Below, in pieces: positions 1-6,699 of a DNA stretch of 6,699 nt; position 1 is the first letter of the stretch; every line of letters begins with the position of its first letter. Both the position numbers and the translations under genes were made by a program. Where the stretch lies: assembly GCA_002293965.1 (NCBI GenBank), contig DBEG01000071.1, forward strand, positions 1 to 6,699, in the 5' to 3' direction. This DNA comes from Actinobacteria bacterium UBA912. Its GTDB lineage: Bacteria; Actinomycetota; Coriobacteriia; Anaerosomatales; UBA912. A model generated the notes under the pieces. It ran no database searches. It worked only from the letters and a program-made list of their open reading frames with translations, and was not told where the DNA came from.

Positions 1-1278
1 CGCAAGGACCTCGACCTGCCCGACTTTCGGCAGTACGAGGTCGCGGTACCCGGACCCGGGACGACATTCGCCGAGGCCACCTCGGCGATGGGGAGATTCC
101 TCCGCGATGTCATGGCGGGGAACGACTCGACCTTCCGGGTGTTCGGCCCAGACGAGACCGCGTCGAACCGCCTCGACGCCATCTACGAGGTCTCGCAGAA
201 GACGTGGATGGCCGAGGTGCTTCCTGTCGACAGCGATGGCGGCAACCTCTCGCCTGAGGGCAGGGTCATGGAGATCCTGAGCGAGCACACGTGCCTGGGG
301 TGGCACGAGGGATATGTGCTCACCGGGCGGCACGGCCTGTTCAACACGTATGAGGCGTTCTCACACATCATCACATCGATGTTCAACCAGCACGCCAAGT
401 GGCTGAAGGTCGCGACGCATGAGATTCCGTGGCGCGCATCGATCGCCTCGGTGAACATCCTGCTGTCCTCGCACGTCTGGCGCCAGGACCACAACGGCTT
501 CTCGCATCAGGACCCCGGATTCATCGACAACGTCGTCAACAAGAAGGGCGACGTGATCCGCGTCTACCTGCCGCCGGATGCCAACTCCCTGCTTGTGATC
601 ACCGACAGGTGCCTTCGTAGCCGAGACCATGTCAACGTCATCGTCGCCGGCAAGCAGCCGGGCCTTCAATATATGACGATGGACGAGGCGGTGAAGCATT
701 GCTCGGACGGGATCGGGATCTGGCAGTGGGCGAGCAACGACTTCGGCGGGCAGCCGGATGTCGTGATGGCTTGCTGCGGCGACGTGCCGTCGCTTGAGAC
801 GCTCGGTGCGGTCGCGCTGCTACGCGAGTGGGCGCCGGAGCTCAAAGTCCGAGTGGTCAACGTCGTCGACCTGATGACACTCACGCCTCCCGAGGAGCAT
901 CCACACGGCCTGACCGACAAGGAGTTCGATGCGCTTTTCACCACGAGCGTACCGATCATCTTCGCCTTCCACGGCTACCCTTGGCTGATCCACCGCCTCG
1001 CCTACAGGCGCACCAACCACAAGAACCTGCACGTCCGCGGCTACAAGGAGGAAGGGACCACGACCACCCCCTTCGACATGGCCGTGCGAAACGACATCGA
1101 CCGATACCACTTGTTCGGGGATGTGATCGACCGCGTCCCCGCGCTCGCCCCGATCGCCGGATACGCCGGGCAGTTCATCCGCGACGCCTTAGTCGAGCAC
1201 CGTGAGCACATCAACAAGTACGGAGAGGATCTGCCCGCCATGCGGGAATGGCGCTGGCCACATCCCGCGTCCGAGTGA
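1..1278 (+). CDS. xfp: Phosphoketolase (xylulose-5-phosphate/fructose-6-phosphate), C-terminal part, 5' end outside window
   Basis: The reading frame is open from base 1, so the gene starts upstream; 425 residues are visible of a family that is usually about 790-830 long. The enzyme uses thiamine diphosphate and phosphate to cleave xylulose 5-phosphate (often also fructose 6-phosphate) to acetyl phosphate plus glyceraldehyde 3-phosphate (or erythrose 4-phosphate) in the cytoplasm. Family hallmarks seen, numbered from the first visible codon: EGYVLTGRHGLF at 103-114, SSHVWRQDHNGFSHQDPG at 156-173 (pyrimidine-binding domain), GDVPS at 260-264, VRVVNVVDL at 283-291, and GYKEEGTTTTPFDM at 347-360 in the C-terminal domain. 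The protein ends with the typical REWRWP-like tail. The two N-terminal signature motifs lie outside the window, so substrate preference cannot be judged. Sampled 60-base blocks are about 58-67% GC, higher than the genes downstream. No downstream gene is close enough to suggest an operon. Family assignment is very secure; the symbol is the generic family name. Confidence 0.96.
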   Translation, partial: RKDLDLPDFRQYEVAVPGPGTTFAEATSAMGRFLRDVMAGNDSTFRVFGPDETASNRLDAIYEVSQKTWMAEVLPVDSDGGNLSPEGRVMEILSEHTCLGWHEGYVLTGRHGLFNTYEAFSHIITSMFNQHAKWLKVATHEIPWRASIASVNILLSSHVWRQDHNGFSHQDPGFIDNVVNKKGDVIRVYLPPDANSLLVITDRCLRSRDHVNVIVAGKQPGLQYMTMDEAVKHCSDGIGIWQWASNDFGGQPDVVMACCGDVPSLETLGAVALLREWAPELKVRVVNVVDLMTLTPPEEHPHGLTDKEFDALFTTSVPIIFAFHGYPWLIHRLAYRRTNHKNLHVRGYKEEGTTTTPFDMAVRNDIDRYHLFGDVIDRVPALAPIAGYAGQFIRDALVEHREHINKYGEDLPAMREWRWPHPASE

Positions 1279-1303
1279 GCCGAAGGAGCATTTCGCGACA
1301 CGC

Positions 1304-1331
1304 TTTCGATTATGTGTAGGTTCCATATAGG
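1304..1331 (+). promoter_or_regulatory. Weak candidate promoter upstream of the secreted peptidase-like gene
   Basis: A TTTCGA box at 1304-1309 lies 16 bases before TATAGG at 1326-1331. Both match the housekeeping sigma-factor consensus only partly. If real, transcription would start near 1338 and give a leader of about 185 bases carrying both hairpins described below. This is the best match I found by eye in the gap; it could easily be chance. Confidence 0.2.
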
Positions 1332-1355
1332 CCCTGCTGCTACAACTGAAGCACG

Positions 1356-1388
1356 CCTTCGCATAGCGGGCTTACGACCCGCCGAAGG
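1356..1388 (+). terminator. Hairpin downstream of xfp, possible terminator or leader structure
   Basis: CCTTCG (1356-1361) pairs with CGAAGG (1383-1388), and GCGGG (1366-1370) pairs with CCCGC (1378-1382). This gives 6 + 5 perfect pairs with a 4-base bulge (CATA) on the 5' side and a 7-base loop. No run of T follows, so it is not a classic intrinsic terminator. It is 77 bases after the xfp stop, so it may end that transcript or stabilise its 3' end, or belong to the leader of the next gene. The pairing is seen directly; the function is inferred. Confidence 0.4.
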
Positions 1389-1444
1389 GGTCTGTCAGGG
1401 GACATACGCAGAGAGGGTGTTGCCTATGGAAGCCTAGTGAGAAT

Positions 1445-1479
1445 GCACCGATGGTGCCGGGGAGAGGCCCATCGGATGC
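1445..1479 (+). promoter_or_regulatory. Long stem-loop in the leader of the secreted peptidase-like gene
   Basis: The strongest RNA hairpin in the window. GCA (1445-1447) pairs with TGC (1477-1479), CCGATGG (1448-1454) with CCATCGG (1469-1475), and GCC (1456-1458) with GGC (1466-1468). That is 13 pairs with single-base bulges at 1455 and 1476 and a 7-base loop (1459-1465). It ends 43 bases before the ATG at 1523. The bases after it (GCCGAGTATTGTTGTGG) are only mildly T-rich, so attenuation is possible but not shown. I could not match it to a known riboswitch class. Pairing is observed; a regulatory role is inference. Confidence 0.45.
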
Positions 1480-1510
1480 GCCGAGTATTGTTGTGGCAAG
1501 ATGAGGTATC

Positions 1511-1517
1511 GAGGGGG
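1511..1517 (+). promoter_or_regulatory. Ribosome binding site fixing the start at 1523
   Basis: The purine run GAGGGGG lies 5 bases before ATG 1523. It supports this start and agrees with the N-terminal signal peptide that follows immediately. Confidence 0.75.
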
Positions 1518-1522
1518 ATATC

Positions 1523-2365
1523 ATGATTTTGAGACAAGCGAGGCTGCCACGGGTCTTCCGACTCGTGGTGGGAGTTGCACTGGTGGGAGCGTTGACAGCC
1601 AGCTCCGCATTCGCGGCACCAAGGGCGTCCGGGTCGTCGGTGACAGGCGCGTTGGCAGATGACCCAACGCTGACGTCCGCTCAAACCAAGATGTGGGAGG
1701 ATCTGACGGTCGCCAAGGAGAGGACACTCGAGTCAGGGCCTGCTGCGGCTTCTGGCACAGTCGGGGCATTGAGCATTATCCAAGAGGGTCAGTTTGGACT
1801 GGTGCTAAAAAACGTTCCTGCCTTCAGGCAAGAGAGGACTAATTGGTGTGGCCCGGCAGCGGCGAGACAGAGCCTCAACTGGCACAGGACCTTCAGTCGA
1901 TCGACGGTGCCTCTCCCGTCCCAGGCCACCCTTGCTGGGCGGATAGGCACTATTGATGACGGAAGCACCAGTATCGGCATCGCCAGGGCTCTCAATTCCT
2001 ACAGTGGCACGTTCGGTCGGTTCAACTACGTGGCTTCCAATTTGACCAACCATCCAGATCCCAGGCATGCGTTCGTGTGGCGCATAGCGAGTTCACTTTC
2101 GGCTTCACCTGGCACGGTGCCTATCATCCTGGTGGAAACACAGTACATTCCGCGATACCGAGGACACTTCGCACGGCACTATGTGTCGGTTAGCGGTTAC
2201 GACGAAAGAACTGCACCGATCAGGATGCGCAGTGTCGATCCACATTTCGATAGTCGCTTCTTTGGAATCTTTTGGGACCCAGTTGGAAGTACAACTGTGA
2301 ACGGGCTGTTCAGAGCATGCTTCAGGGCTGATCAGGATGGAACGAACCTAGCCATGGTTTGGTAG
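1523..2365 (+). CDS. Secreted papain-fold cysteine peptidase-like protein (C39-like)
   Basis: A 280-residue exported protein. Residues 1-13 are basic (R4, R7, R10, R13), 14-31 hydrophobic, and AFA-AP gives a likely Sec signal peptidase site after A31. A linker or pro-region follows (about 32-92). The core begins at VPAFRQERTNWCGPAAARQSL (V98-L118 in two parts: VPAFRQ, then NWCGPAA), the pattern of the C39-like papain fold: Q103 as oxyanion-hole Gln, C109 as nucleophile. H219 in ARHYVSVSGYD and D239 in RSVDPHF complete the candidate catalytic set. Only one other Cys, C266, is present. No peptidoglycan-binding, LysM or sortase-anchor segment is visible, so the mature form is probably free outside the membrane. 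Proteins with this layout occur in actinobacteria, but substrates are mostly unknown. It lacks an ABC transporter partner, so bacteriocin leader processing is unlikely. The next gene, 73 bases on, encodes a lipoprotein. Fold assignment is fairly secure; actual proteolysis and substrate are not. Confidence 0.85.
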   Translation: MILRQARLPRVFRLVVGVALVGALTASSAFAAPRASGSSVTGALADDPTLTSAQTKMWEDLTVAKERTLESGPAAASGTVGALSIIQEGQFGLVLKNVPAFRQERTNWCGPAAARQSLNWHRTFSRSTVPLPSQATLAGRIGTIDDGSTSIGIARALNSYSGTFGRFNYVASNLTNHPDPRHAFVWRIASSLSASPGTVPIILVETQYIPRYRGHFARHYVSVSGYDERTAPIRMRSVDPHFDSRFFGIFWDPVGSTTVNGLFRACFRADQDGTNLAMVW

Positions 2366-2374
2366 CATGAGAGT

Positions 2375-2400
2375 TCGGGAGTTGGGTGACTGGCTCCCGA
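2375..2400 (+). other. Hairpin between the secreted protein and lipoprotein genes
   Basis: TCGGGAG (2375-2381) pairs perfectly with CTCCCGA (2394-2400) around a 12-base loop. It starts 9 bases after the stop codon of the upstream gene. No T-run follows directly (the next is TTTT at 2419-2422), so full termination is doubtful. It might act as a partial terminator or mRNA 3'-end stabiliser that sets unequal expression of the two genes. Confidence 0.4.
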
Positions 2401-2426
2401 CCTCGATGGGGTGGGGACTTTTCGAC

Positions 2427-2434
2427 GGGAGGAG
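2427..2434 (+). promoter_or_regulatory. Ribosome binding site fixing the start at 2439
   Basis: GGGAGGAG lies 4 bases before ATG 2439. It is the reason for choosing this start over the in-frame ATG at 2367, which has no purine-rich site in front of it. Confidence 0.8.
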
Positions 2435-2438
2435 CGGG

Positions 2439-3488
2439 ATGAAGCGTATAGCATTGGCTTTGTTGGTGTTGATTGTGATTGCAGCAGGATTAACGGGGTG
2501 TCGTGATGATGGGGGTCCTCAGCCAGACAGCGGTTCAGGGGCGGGACTCTACGGCGAGGTGACTACGCTTGAACTTCCATATAGGGACTATGGCTCGGTC
2601 AACTCTGTGGAGGACATGTTGTATTTCACTGCAGACGTCGGCAACCAGATCAACGACACGATCGTCTCGGTCGATCCTAAGACGGGCCAGCGGGAGGTCG
2701 TCATGACCTGGCCCGAGGAGATCGCCTGGCTGCGAGTGAATCAAGAATGGCTCGTTTGGGAGTCGGACAAAGAGGTGATGGCTCGACCTCGCCAAGGGGG
2801 AGAGATTTCGATAGTCGCATCCTCCCAGCCGGTATTCGCACCGCAACTGGACGGCGGAACCGTTGCGTGGATGGACCTGGGAGAGGACGGCGAGTACGAC
2901 GTAGTATTCCATGACCTTGCCCGCGGAAGTACCCACCCAGTGGCCGATATCGAAATACCCAGCTACTACAACGCTTTCTTGCACCTTGAAGGCGGCAGGT
3001 TGCTTTGGACCGACGTCCGCGATGGAGAAGGTTACTACCGTGTCGCGCAGATCGACGGGGTCGATCCTGATGAAATCAAGGTCGAGGATTTTCCGGTGGG
3101 AGATATCCAGTTCAAGTATCCGGGGTACGCCGTGGCCTTCGGAGATCGGTTCTATTCGATCAATTTCGACAACTATCATGAGTGGGACTGGAGTGTTCAA
3201 CAGTTCGGCTACTACTCGACGGTCACCAAGGAGTTCCGGCCTGTAATCGAGGACAGAGCGGTGTACTACTTCGAGATCATTGGTTCCAGGGTTGCTGTTG
3301 TCGACAGCCGGCAGGATCTTCTCATTTACGACGCTGCCGATGCGGCCCGTTATGTGAACCTAACTGAGGAATCAGGCGTGAAGTACGAGATGATATTCGC
3401 AGCCGACGACAACACCTTGGTCGCAGCCAAGTTTCGGGACATCGACCAGAGGGAGGGCTTCACTTTTCAGGTGATCGAGGTCGAATAG
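2439..3488 (+). CDS. Lipoprotein with beta-propeller-like repeats, function unknown
   Basis: A 349-residue protein. The N-terminus MKRIALALLVLIVIAAGLTGC is a classic type II signal: basic K2/R3, hydrophobic stretch 4-18, and lipobox LTGC with lipidated C21. A short polar linker rich in G, S, D and P follows (22-38). The rest is predicted beta-strand with recurring units of 'hydrophobic strand ending in V/L-A/W, then D, then a strand with V-x-D': LYFTAD (61-66), WLVWESD (104-110), VAWMDLGEDGEYDVVFHDL (142-160), LLWTDVRDGEGYYRVAQID (188-206), AVAFGDRFYSIN (231-242), VAVVDSRQDLLIYDA (285-299), LVAAKFRD (327-334). About 6-7 such units fit a beta-propeller resembling TolB-type or PQQ-like repeats. 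No catalytic motif is visible. It probably sits on the outer face of the membrane as a binding or scaffold protein. It follows the secreted peptidase-like gene in the same direction, which suggests a shared envelope role. I do not recognise a specific family, and the fold is inferred from the repeat rhythm. Confidence 0.85.
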   Translation: MKRIALALLVLIVIAAGLTGCRDDGGPQPDSGSGAGLYGEVTTLELPYRDYGSVNSVEDMLYFTADVGNQINDTIVSVDPKTGQREVVMTWPEEIAWLRVNQEWLVWESDKEVMARPRQGGEISIVASSQPVFAPQLDGGTVAWMDLGEDGEYDVVFHDLARGSTHPVADIEIPSYYNAFLHLEGGRLLWTDVRDGEGYYRVAQIDGVDPDEIKVEDFPVGDIQFKYPGYAVAFGDRFYSINFDNYHEWDWSVQQFGYYSTVTKEFRPVIEDRAVYYFEIIGSRVAVVDSRQDLLIYDAADAARYVNLTEESGVKYEMIFAADDNTLVAAKFRDIDQREGFTFQVIEVE

Positions 3489-3558
3489 GGGCAACGGTCT
3501 TGGCATTGGTGCATCTTCGGCAATTCATCTGAGGCTACTCGTTTCGGGCTGAAAACAC

Positions 3559-3564
3559 TACAAT
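3559..3564 (+). promoter_or_regulatory. Candidate -10 box upstream of carB
   Basis: TACAAT at 3559-3564 differs from TATAAT at one base and lies 35 bases before the carB ATG. No convincing -35 box is found 16-18 bases upstream, so this is a partial promoter match. Bases 3489-3558 contain no strong hairpin, so read-through from the lipoprotein gene into carB is also possible. Confidence 0.35.
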
Positions 3565-3586
3565 CAAGCAGCATTCATAATCTTGA

Positions 3587-3594
3587 GAGAGGGG
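3587..3594 (+). promoter_or_regulatory. Ribosome binding site of carB
   Basis: GAGAGGGG lies 4 bases before ATG 3599. It fits the start that gives the normal CarB N-terminus (MPRRDDVKKILIIGSGP). Confidence 0.8.
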
Positions 3595-3598
3595 TTCA

Positions 3599-6500
3599 AT
3601 GCCACGCCGAGATGATGTCAAAAAGATACTGATCATAGGGTCCGGTCCAATCATCATCGGCCAGGCATGCGAATTCGATTACTCGGGCACTCAGGCGTGT
3701 AAGGCTCTGCGATCGTTGGGGTATGAGATCGTGTTGGTCAACTCCAATCCAGCGACGATAATGACAGACCCGATCATGGCTGATGCAACATACATCGAGC
3801 CACTCAATGTAGAGACGATCACCCAGATCATCGAGAAGGAGCGGCCAGACGCTCTGTTGCCTAACCTAGGCGGGCAGACGGCCCTGAACTTGTCGGCAGA
3901 ACTGGCTCAAGCCGGAGTACTCGATCGCTATGGCGTCAAGATCATCGGCATCAGTGAAGAGGCGATACAGCGCGGTGAAGATCGCCTGATCTTCAAGCAG
4001 ACGATGGATGCTCTGGGCATAGAGATGCCTACAAGCACCGTGGTGACGACAGTCAAAGATGCAGAACTCATCGCGTCCGACCTGGGTTATCCGGTGGTGG
4101 TTCGTCCGGCCTTCACAATGGGCGGAACCGGAGGCGGCCTGGCTTACAACGTCGAGGAGCTGCGGACCATAGCAGCCCGTGGCATCCAGGCTAGCCGGGT
4201 AGGCCAGATCCTGATTGAAGAGTCGGTACTGGGCTGGGAGGAGCTTGAGCTAGAGATAATCCGGGATTCTGTCGGCAAAAAGATCACGGTCTGTTTCATC
4301 GAGAACGTCGATCCTATGGGAGTCCACACGGGAGATTCGCTCTGCACGGCCCCGATGCTCACCATAGAGCCTTCTGTCCAGGCCCGTCTGCAGCAGCATG
4401 CGTATGACATCGTAGATGCGGTAGGTGTGGTCGGCGGAACCAACGTTCAGCTCGCTCATGATCCGAAGACAGGTCGTATCACGGTCATTGAGATCAATCC
4501 GCGGACGTCTCGCTCCTCGGCGTTGGCCAGTAAGGCGACGGGACTGCCGATTGCGCTGATAAGCGCAATGTTGGCCTGCGGGCTGACGTTGGATGAGATC
4601 CCTTATTGGCGCGATGGAACCCTCGACAGGTACACGCCTTCGGGTGATTACGTCGTGGTGAAGTTCGCCCGGTGGGCTTTCGAGAAGTTTCCTGGAGCAA
4701 TCGATGAGCTTGGAACGCAGATGCGGGCTGTGGGCGAAGTGATGTCCATCGGACGCAACTACAAAGAAGCCCTCAACAAGGCTGTGCGTTCGCTGGAGAT
4801 TGGAAGGTATGGACTCGGTTTCGCTAAAGACTTTCACGAGAGACCCTTAGAAGAACTCATGGACATGCTGTCGCATCCTTCCAGCGAGCGACACTTCATA
4901 ATGTACGAGGCGCTTCGGAAGGGCGCTACGGTCGATCGATTGCACGAAAAGACCCATGTCAAGCGGTGGTTCATCGAACAGATGCTCGAGCTGGTCGAAC
5001 TGGAGACCGAGATATTGACTTTTGCGGGGCCCAAGGGCCTTGCTGGTGCTGGCCTGAGCACGGCGGTCCTTCCAGACGACCTGCTCGAAAGAGCCAAGCG
5101 AGACGGATTTTCAGACGCGTACCTGGCCATGCTGCTGGGTACCGATGAAACCGCGATCAGAGAGCGACGCAAGGCACTTGGAATCAGGCAGGGCTTCCAG
5201 CCGGTTCCGGTCTCAGGAGTTGAGGGCTCCAAAGACTACTACTACTCCTCATATAGCGCCGCCGATGATGTGGAAACCAGCTCTCGGCGAAAGATCATGA
5301 TCTTGGGAGGCGGCCCAAACCGGATCGGACAGGGGATCGAGTTCGACTACTGCTGCGTCCACGCTGCTTTCGCGTTCAAGGAGTCAGGCTTTGAAACGAT
5401 TATGGTCAACTGCAATCCCGAGACTGTATCGACGGATTACGACACCTGCGACCGACTTTACTTCGAGCCGCTGACGCTCGAAGACGTCCTCGCGATCTAT
5501 GAGAAGGAGCAACCCGAGGGGGTCATCGTTCAATTCGGCGGGCAGACCCCGCTCAATTTGGCTGCCCAGCTAGAGGCAGCCGGGGTACCGATTCTCGGTA
5601 CTTCGCCAGAGGCCATCGATTTTTCCGAGGACCGCGATCGCTTTCGCCAGATGATGGGAATGCTCGGCATTCCAATGCCTGCCGCCGGAATGGCTTATGC
5701 GCTTGACGAGGCTCTTTCGGTAGCTCGGCGCATCGGATATCCGTTAATGGTCCGGCCAAGCTATGTGCTGGGCGGAAGAGGGATGGAAATCGTCCATGAT
5801 GAGTCCATGCTACTGCGCTATGTTGAATCGGCAGCCAAGATCACGCCGGACCACCCGCTGCTGATCGATCGCTTTCTTGAGAATGCTATCGAGTGTGAAG
5901 CCGATGCAGTCTGTGACGGTCACTACGCTTACGTACCAGCAGTCATGCAGCACATAGAGTATGCCGGCATTCACTCGGGGGACTCTGCTTGCGTGATTCC
6001 ACCAGTCTCGATTTCCGCCGAACATCTTGAACTCATCGAAGACTACACTCGCAAGATGGCGGTGGAACTCAATGTGGTCGGCTTGATGAACGTCCAGTAT
6101 GCGATTGCAGGGGACACGCTTTATGTTCTGGAGGCCAATCCTCGTGCTTCGAGGACGGTCCCTATTGTCTCCAAAGTATGCGGCGTACAGATGGTCAAAC
6201 TTGCGGTTCGAGCCATGTTGGGCGATGGGCTTTCCGAGGCCAGCACTGTACGCAAAGAGTTCTCGCACTTCGGAGTCAAGGAAGCAGTCTTTCCCTTCAA
6301 CATGTTCCATGAGGTGGATCCTGTGCTGGGGCCTGAGATGAGATCCACCGGCGAGGTGCTCGGTATGGGGAGCAACTTCGGTCTTGCGTATCACCGGTCT
6401 CAGGAAGCAACCGGTGCCAAGCTTCCAACGGAAGGCTGTGTGCTGATCACGGTCGCCGAGCATGACCGGGAGTTGATACTTCCGGCCGCTCGGGAGTTTG

Positions 6501-6699
6501 CTCGACTCGGGTTCAAGATCCTGGCAACAGAAGGCACCTGCGGGTATCTGGCAGGGCATGGAGTGGTAGCCACTGTGATTAGAAAGTTGCATCAAGGGCG
6601 ACCGAACATTGAGGATGCGATCAAGAACGGCGAGATCCAGCTAGTCATCAACACACCCGCAGGCAGGATCAGCGAGTATGACGACTCCTACATCAGAAG
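3599..6699 (+). CDS. carB: Carbamoyl-phosphate synthase large subunit, 3' end outside window
   Basis: An uninterrupted frame of 1033 codons plus two bases runs off the right edge; the family is usually about 1060-1100 residues. CarB uses two ATP, bicarbonate and ammonia channelled from the CarA glutaminase to make carbamoyl phosphate for pyrimidines and arginine. The N-half ATP-grasp domain (1-400) keeps residues matching E. coli R129, R169 (with AFTMGGTGGG), E215, Q284, E298, N300 and R302. The oligomerisation region is about 401-560. The second ATP-grasp half starts at K565 (KIMILGGGPNRIGQG) and keeps R679, R719, H792, D795, E845, N847 and R849. The MGS-like allosteric domain begins near 942, with ATEGT (976-980), K996 and INTP (1017-1020), matching the UMP-binding region. 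Counterparts of the E. coli ornithine-site residues E783, D791 and E892 are E787, D795 and E895. Residue numbers of E. coli are from memory. carA is not upstream, where it normally lies. Sampled blocks are about 52-55% GC. Identity is essentially certain, and the protein looks functional. Confidence 0.98.
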   Translation, partial: MPRRDDVKKILIIGSGPIIIGQACEFDYSGTQACKALRSLGYEIVLVNSNPATIMTDPIMADATYIEPLNVETITQIIEKERPDALLPNLGGQTALNLSAELAQAGVLDRYGVKIIGISEEAIQRGEDRLIFKQTMDALGIEMPTSTVVTTVKDAELIASDLGYPVVVRPAFTMGGTGGGLAYNVEELRTIAARGIQASRVGQILIEESVLGWEELELEIIRDSVGKKITVCFIENVDPMGVHTGDSLCTAPMLTIEPSVQARLQQHAYDIVDAVGVVGGTNVQLAHDPKTGRITVIEINPRTSRSSALASKATGLPIALISAMLACGLTLDEIPYWRDGTLDRYTPSGDYVVVKFARWAFEKFPGAIDELGTQMRAVGEVMSIGRNYKEALNKAVRSLEIGRYGLGFAKDFHERPLEELMDMLSHPSSERHFIMYEALRKGATVDRLHEKTHVKRWFIEQMLELVELETEILTFAGPKGLAGAGLSTAVLPDDLLERAKRDGFSDAYLAMLLGTDETAIRERRKALGIRQGFQPVPVSGVEGSKDYYYSSYSAADDVETSSRRKIMILGGGPNRIGQGIEFDYCCVHAAFAFKESGFETIMVNCNPETVSTDYDTCDRLYFEPLTLEDVLAIYEKEQPEGVIVQFGGQTPLNLAAQLEAAGVPILGTSPEAIDFSEDRDRFRQMMGMLGIPMPAAGMAYALDEALSVARRIGYPLMVRPSYVLGGRGMEIVHDESMLLRYVESAAKITPDHPLLIDRFLENAIECEADAVCDGHYAYVPAVMQHIEYAGIHSGDSACVIPPVSISAEHLELIEDYTRKMAVELNVVGLMNVQYAIAGDTLYVLEANPRASRTVPIVSKVCGVQMVKLAVRAMLGDGLSEASTVRKEFSHFGVKEAVFPFNMFHEVDPVLGPEMRSTGEVLGMGSNFGLAYHRSQEATGAKLPTEGCVLITVAEHDRELILPAAREFARLGFKILATEGTCGYLAGHGVVATVIRKLHQGRPNIEDAIKNGEIQLVINTPAGRISEYDDSYIR

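Noticed and set aside
2367..2438. Earlier in-frame ATG at 2367 as the start of the lipoprotein gene
   Set aside because: It has no ribosome site, overlaps the hairpin, and would place the lipoprotein signal 24 residues inside the protein. ATG 2439 has GGGAGGAG in front and gives a perfect type II signal.
2535..3200. Long open frame on the minus strand (221 codons)
   Set aside because: It lies wholly inside the lipoprotein gene, and its translation shows no domain or signal. It looks like an antisense shadow.
3489..3558. Intrinsic terminator after the lipoprotein gene
   Set aside because: I found no stem of more than a few pairs and no T-run in this stretch.
4250..4837. Open frame on the minus strand (195 codons)
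   Set aside because: It is also antisense to carB; its composition is Arg/His-rich as expected for a shadow frame.
5942..5959. Q784 where E. coli CarB has Glu (MQHIE versus MEHIE)
   Set aside because: With the offset of four residues, the ornithine-site Glu of E. coli (E783) matches E787 here, which is kept. Q784 is at a neighbouring position, so loss of ornithine control is not supported.
5810..6595. Long open frame on the minus strand (261 codons)
   Set aside because: It is antisense to conserved carB sequence, whose motifs are all intact in the + frame, and has no recognisable protein features.

Overview
The window reads as a bacterial chromosome segment with four genes, all on the + strand: the 3' part of a phosphoketolase gene, two small cell-envelope genes (a secreted cysteine-peptidase-like protein and a lipoprotein), and most of carB. 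Moderately high GC, strong GA-rich ribosome binding sites and the general look of the CarB protein suggest an actinobacterial lineage, possibly Coriobacteriia-like. That placement is a memory-based impression, not a search result. There are no tRNA or rRNA genes, mobile elements or CRISPR arrays.

Layout: bases 1-1278 encode the last 425 residues of phosphoketolase (central carbon metabolism, makes acetyl phosphate). A 244-base gap follows. It holds two RNA-hairpin candidates (1356-1388 and 1445-1479) and a 27-codon reading frame whose stop overlaps the next start codon. Bases 1523-2365 encode a Sec-secreted papain-fold protein of C39-like type with a full candidate Gln/Cys/His/Asp catalytic set. 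After a 73-base gap with another hairpin, 2439-3488 encode a lipoprotein whose body looks like a beta-propeller. The 110-base gap 3489-3598 shows no clear terminator, a possible -10 box and a strong ribosome binding site. carB starts at 3599 and runs off the right edge after 1033 codons, so only about the last 40 residues are missing.

How the genes relate: Xfp and CarB are housekeeping enzymes of unrelated pathways (pentose/hexose phosphate cleavage; pyrimidine and arginine precursor synthesis). The two genes between them are both predicted to be exported and lie close together in the same direction, so they may form a two-gene envelope unit. Their substrate and role cannot be read from the sequence. 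carB is not preceded by carA, its usual partner. The most interesting part of the window is the envelope gene pair and the structured leader in front of it. No known defence, secretion or biosynthetic system is recognisable.
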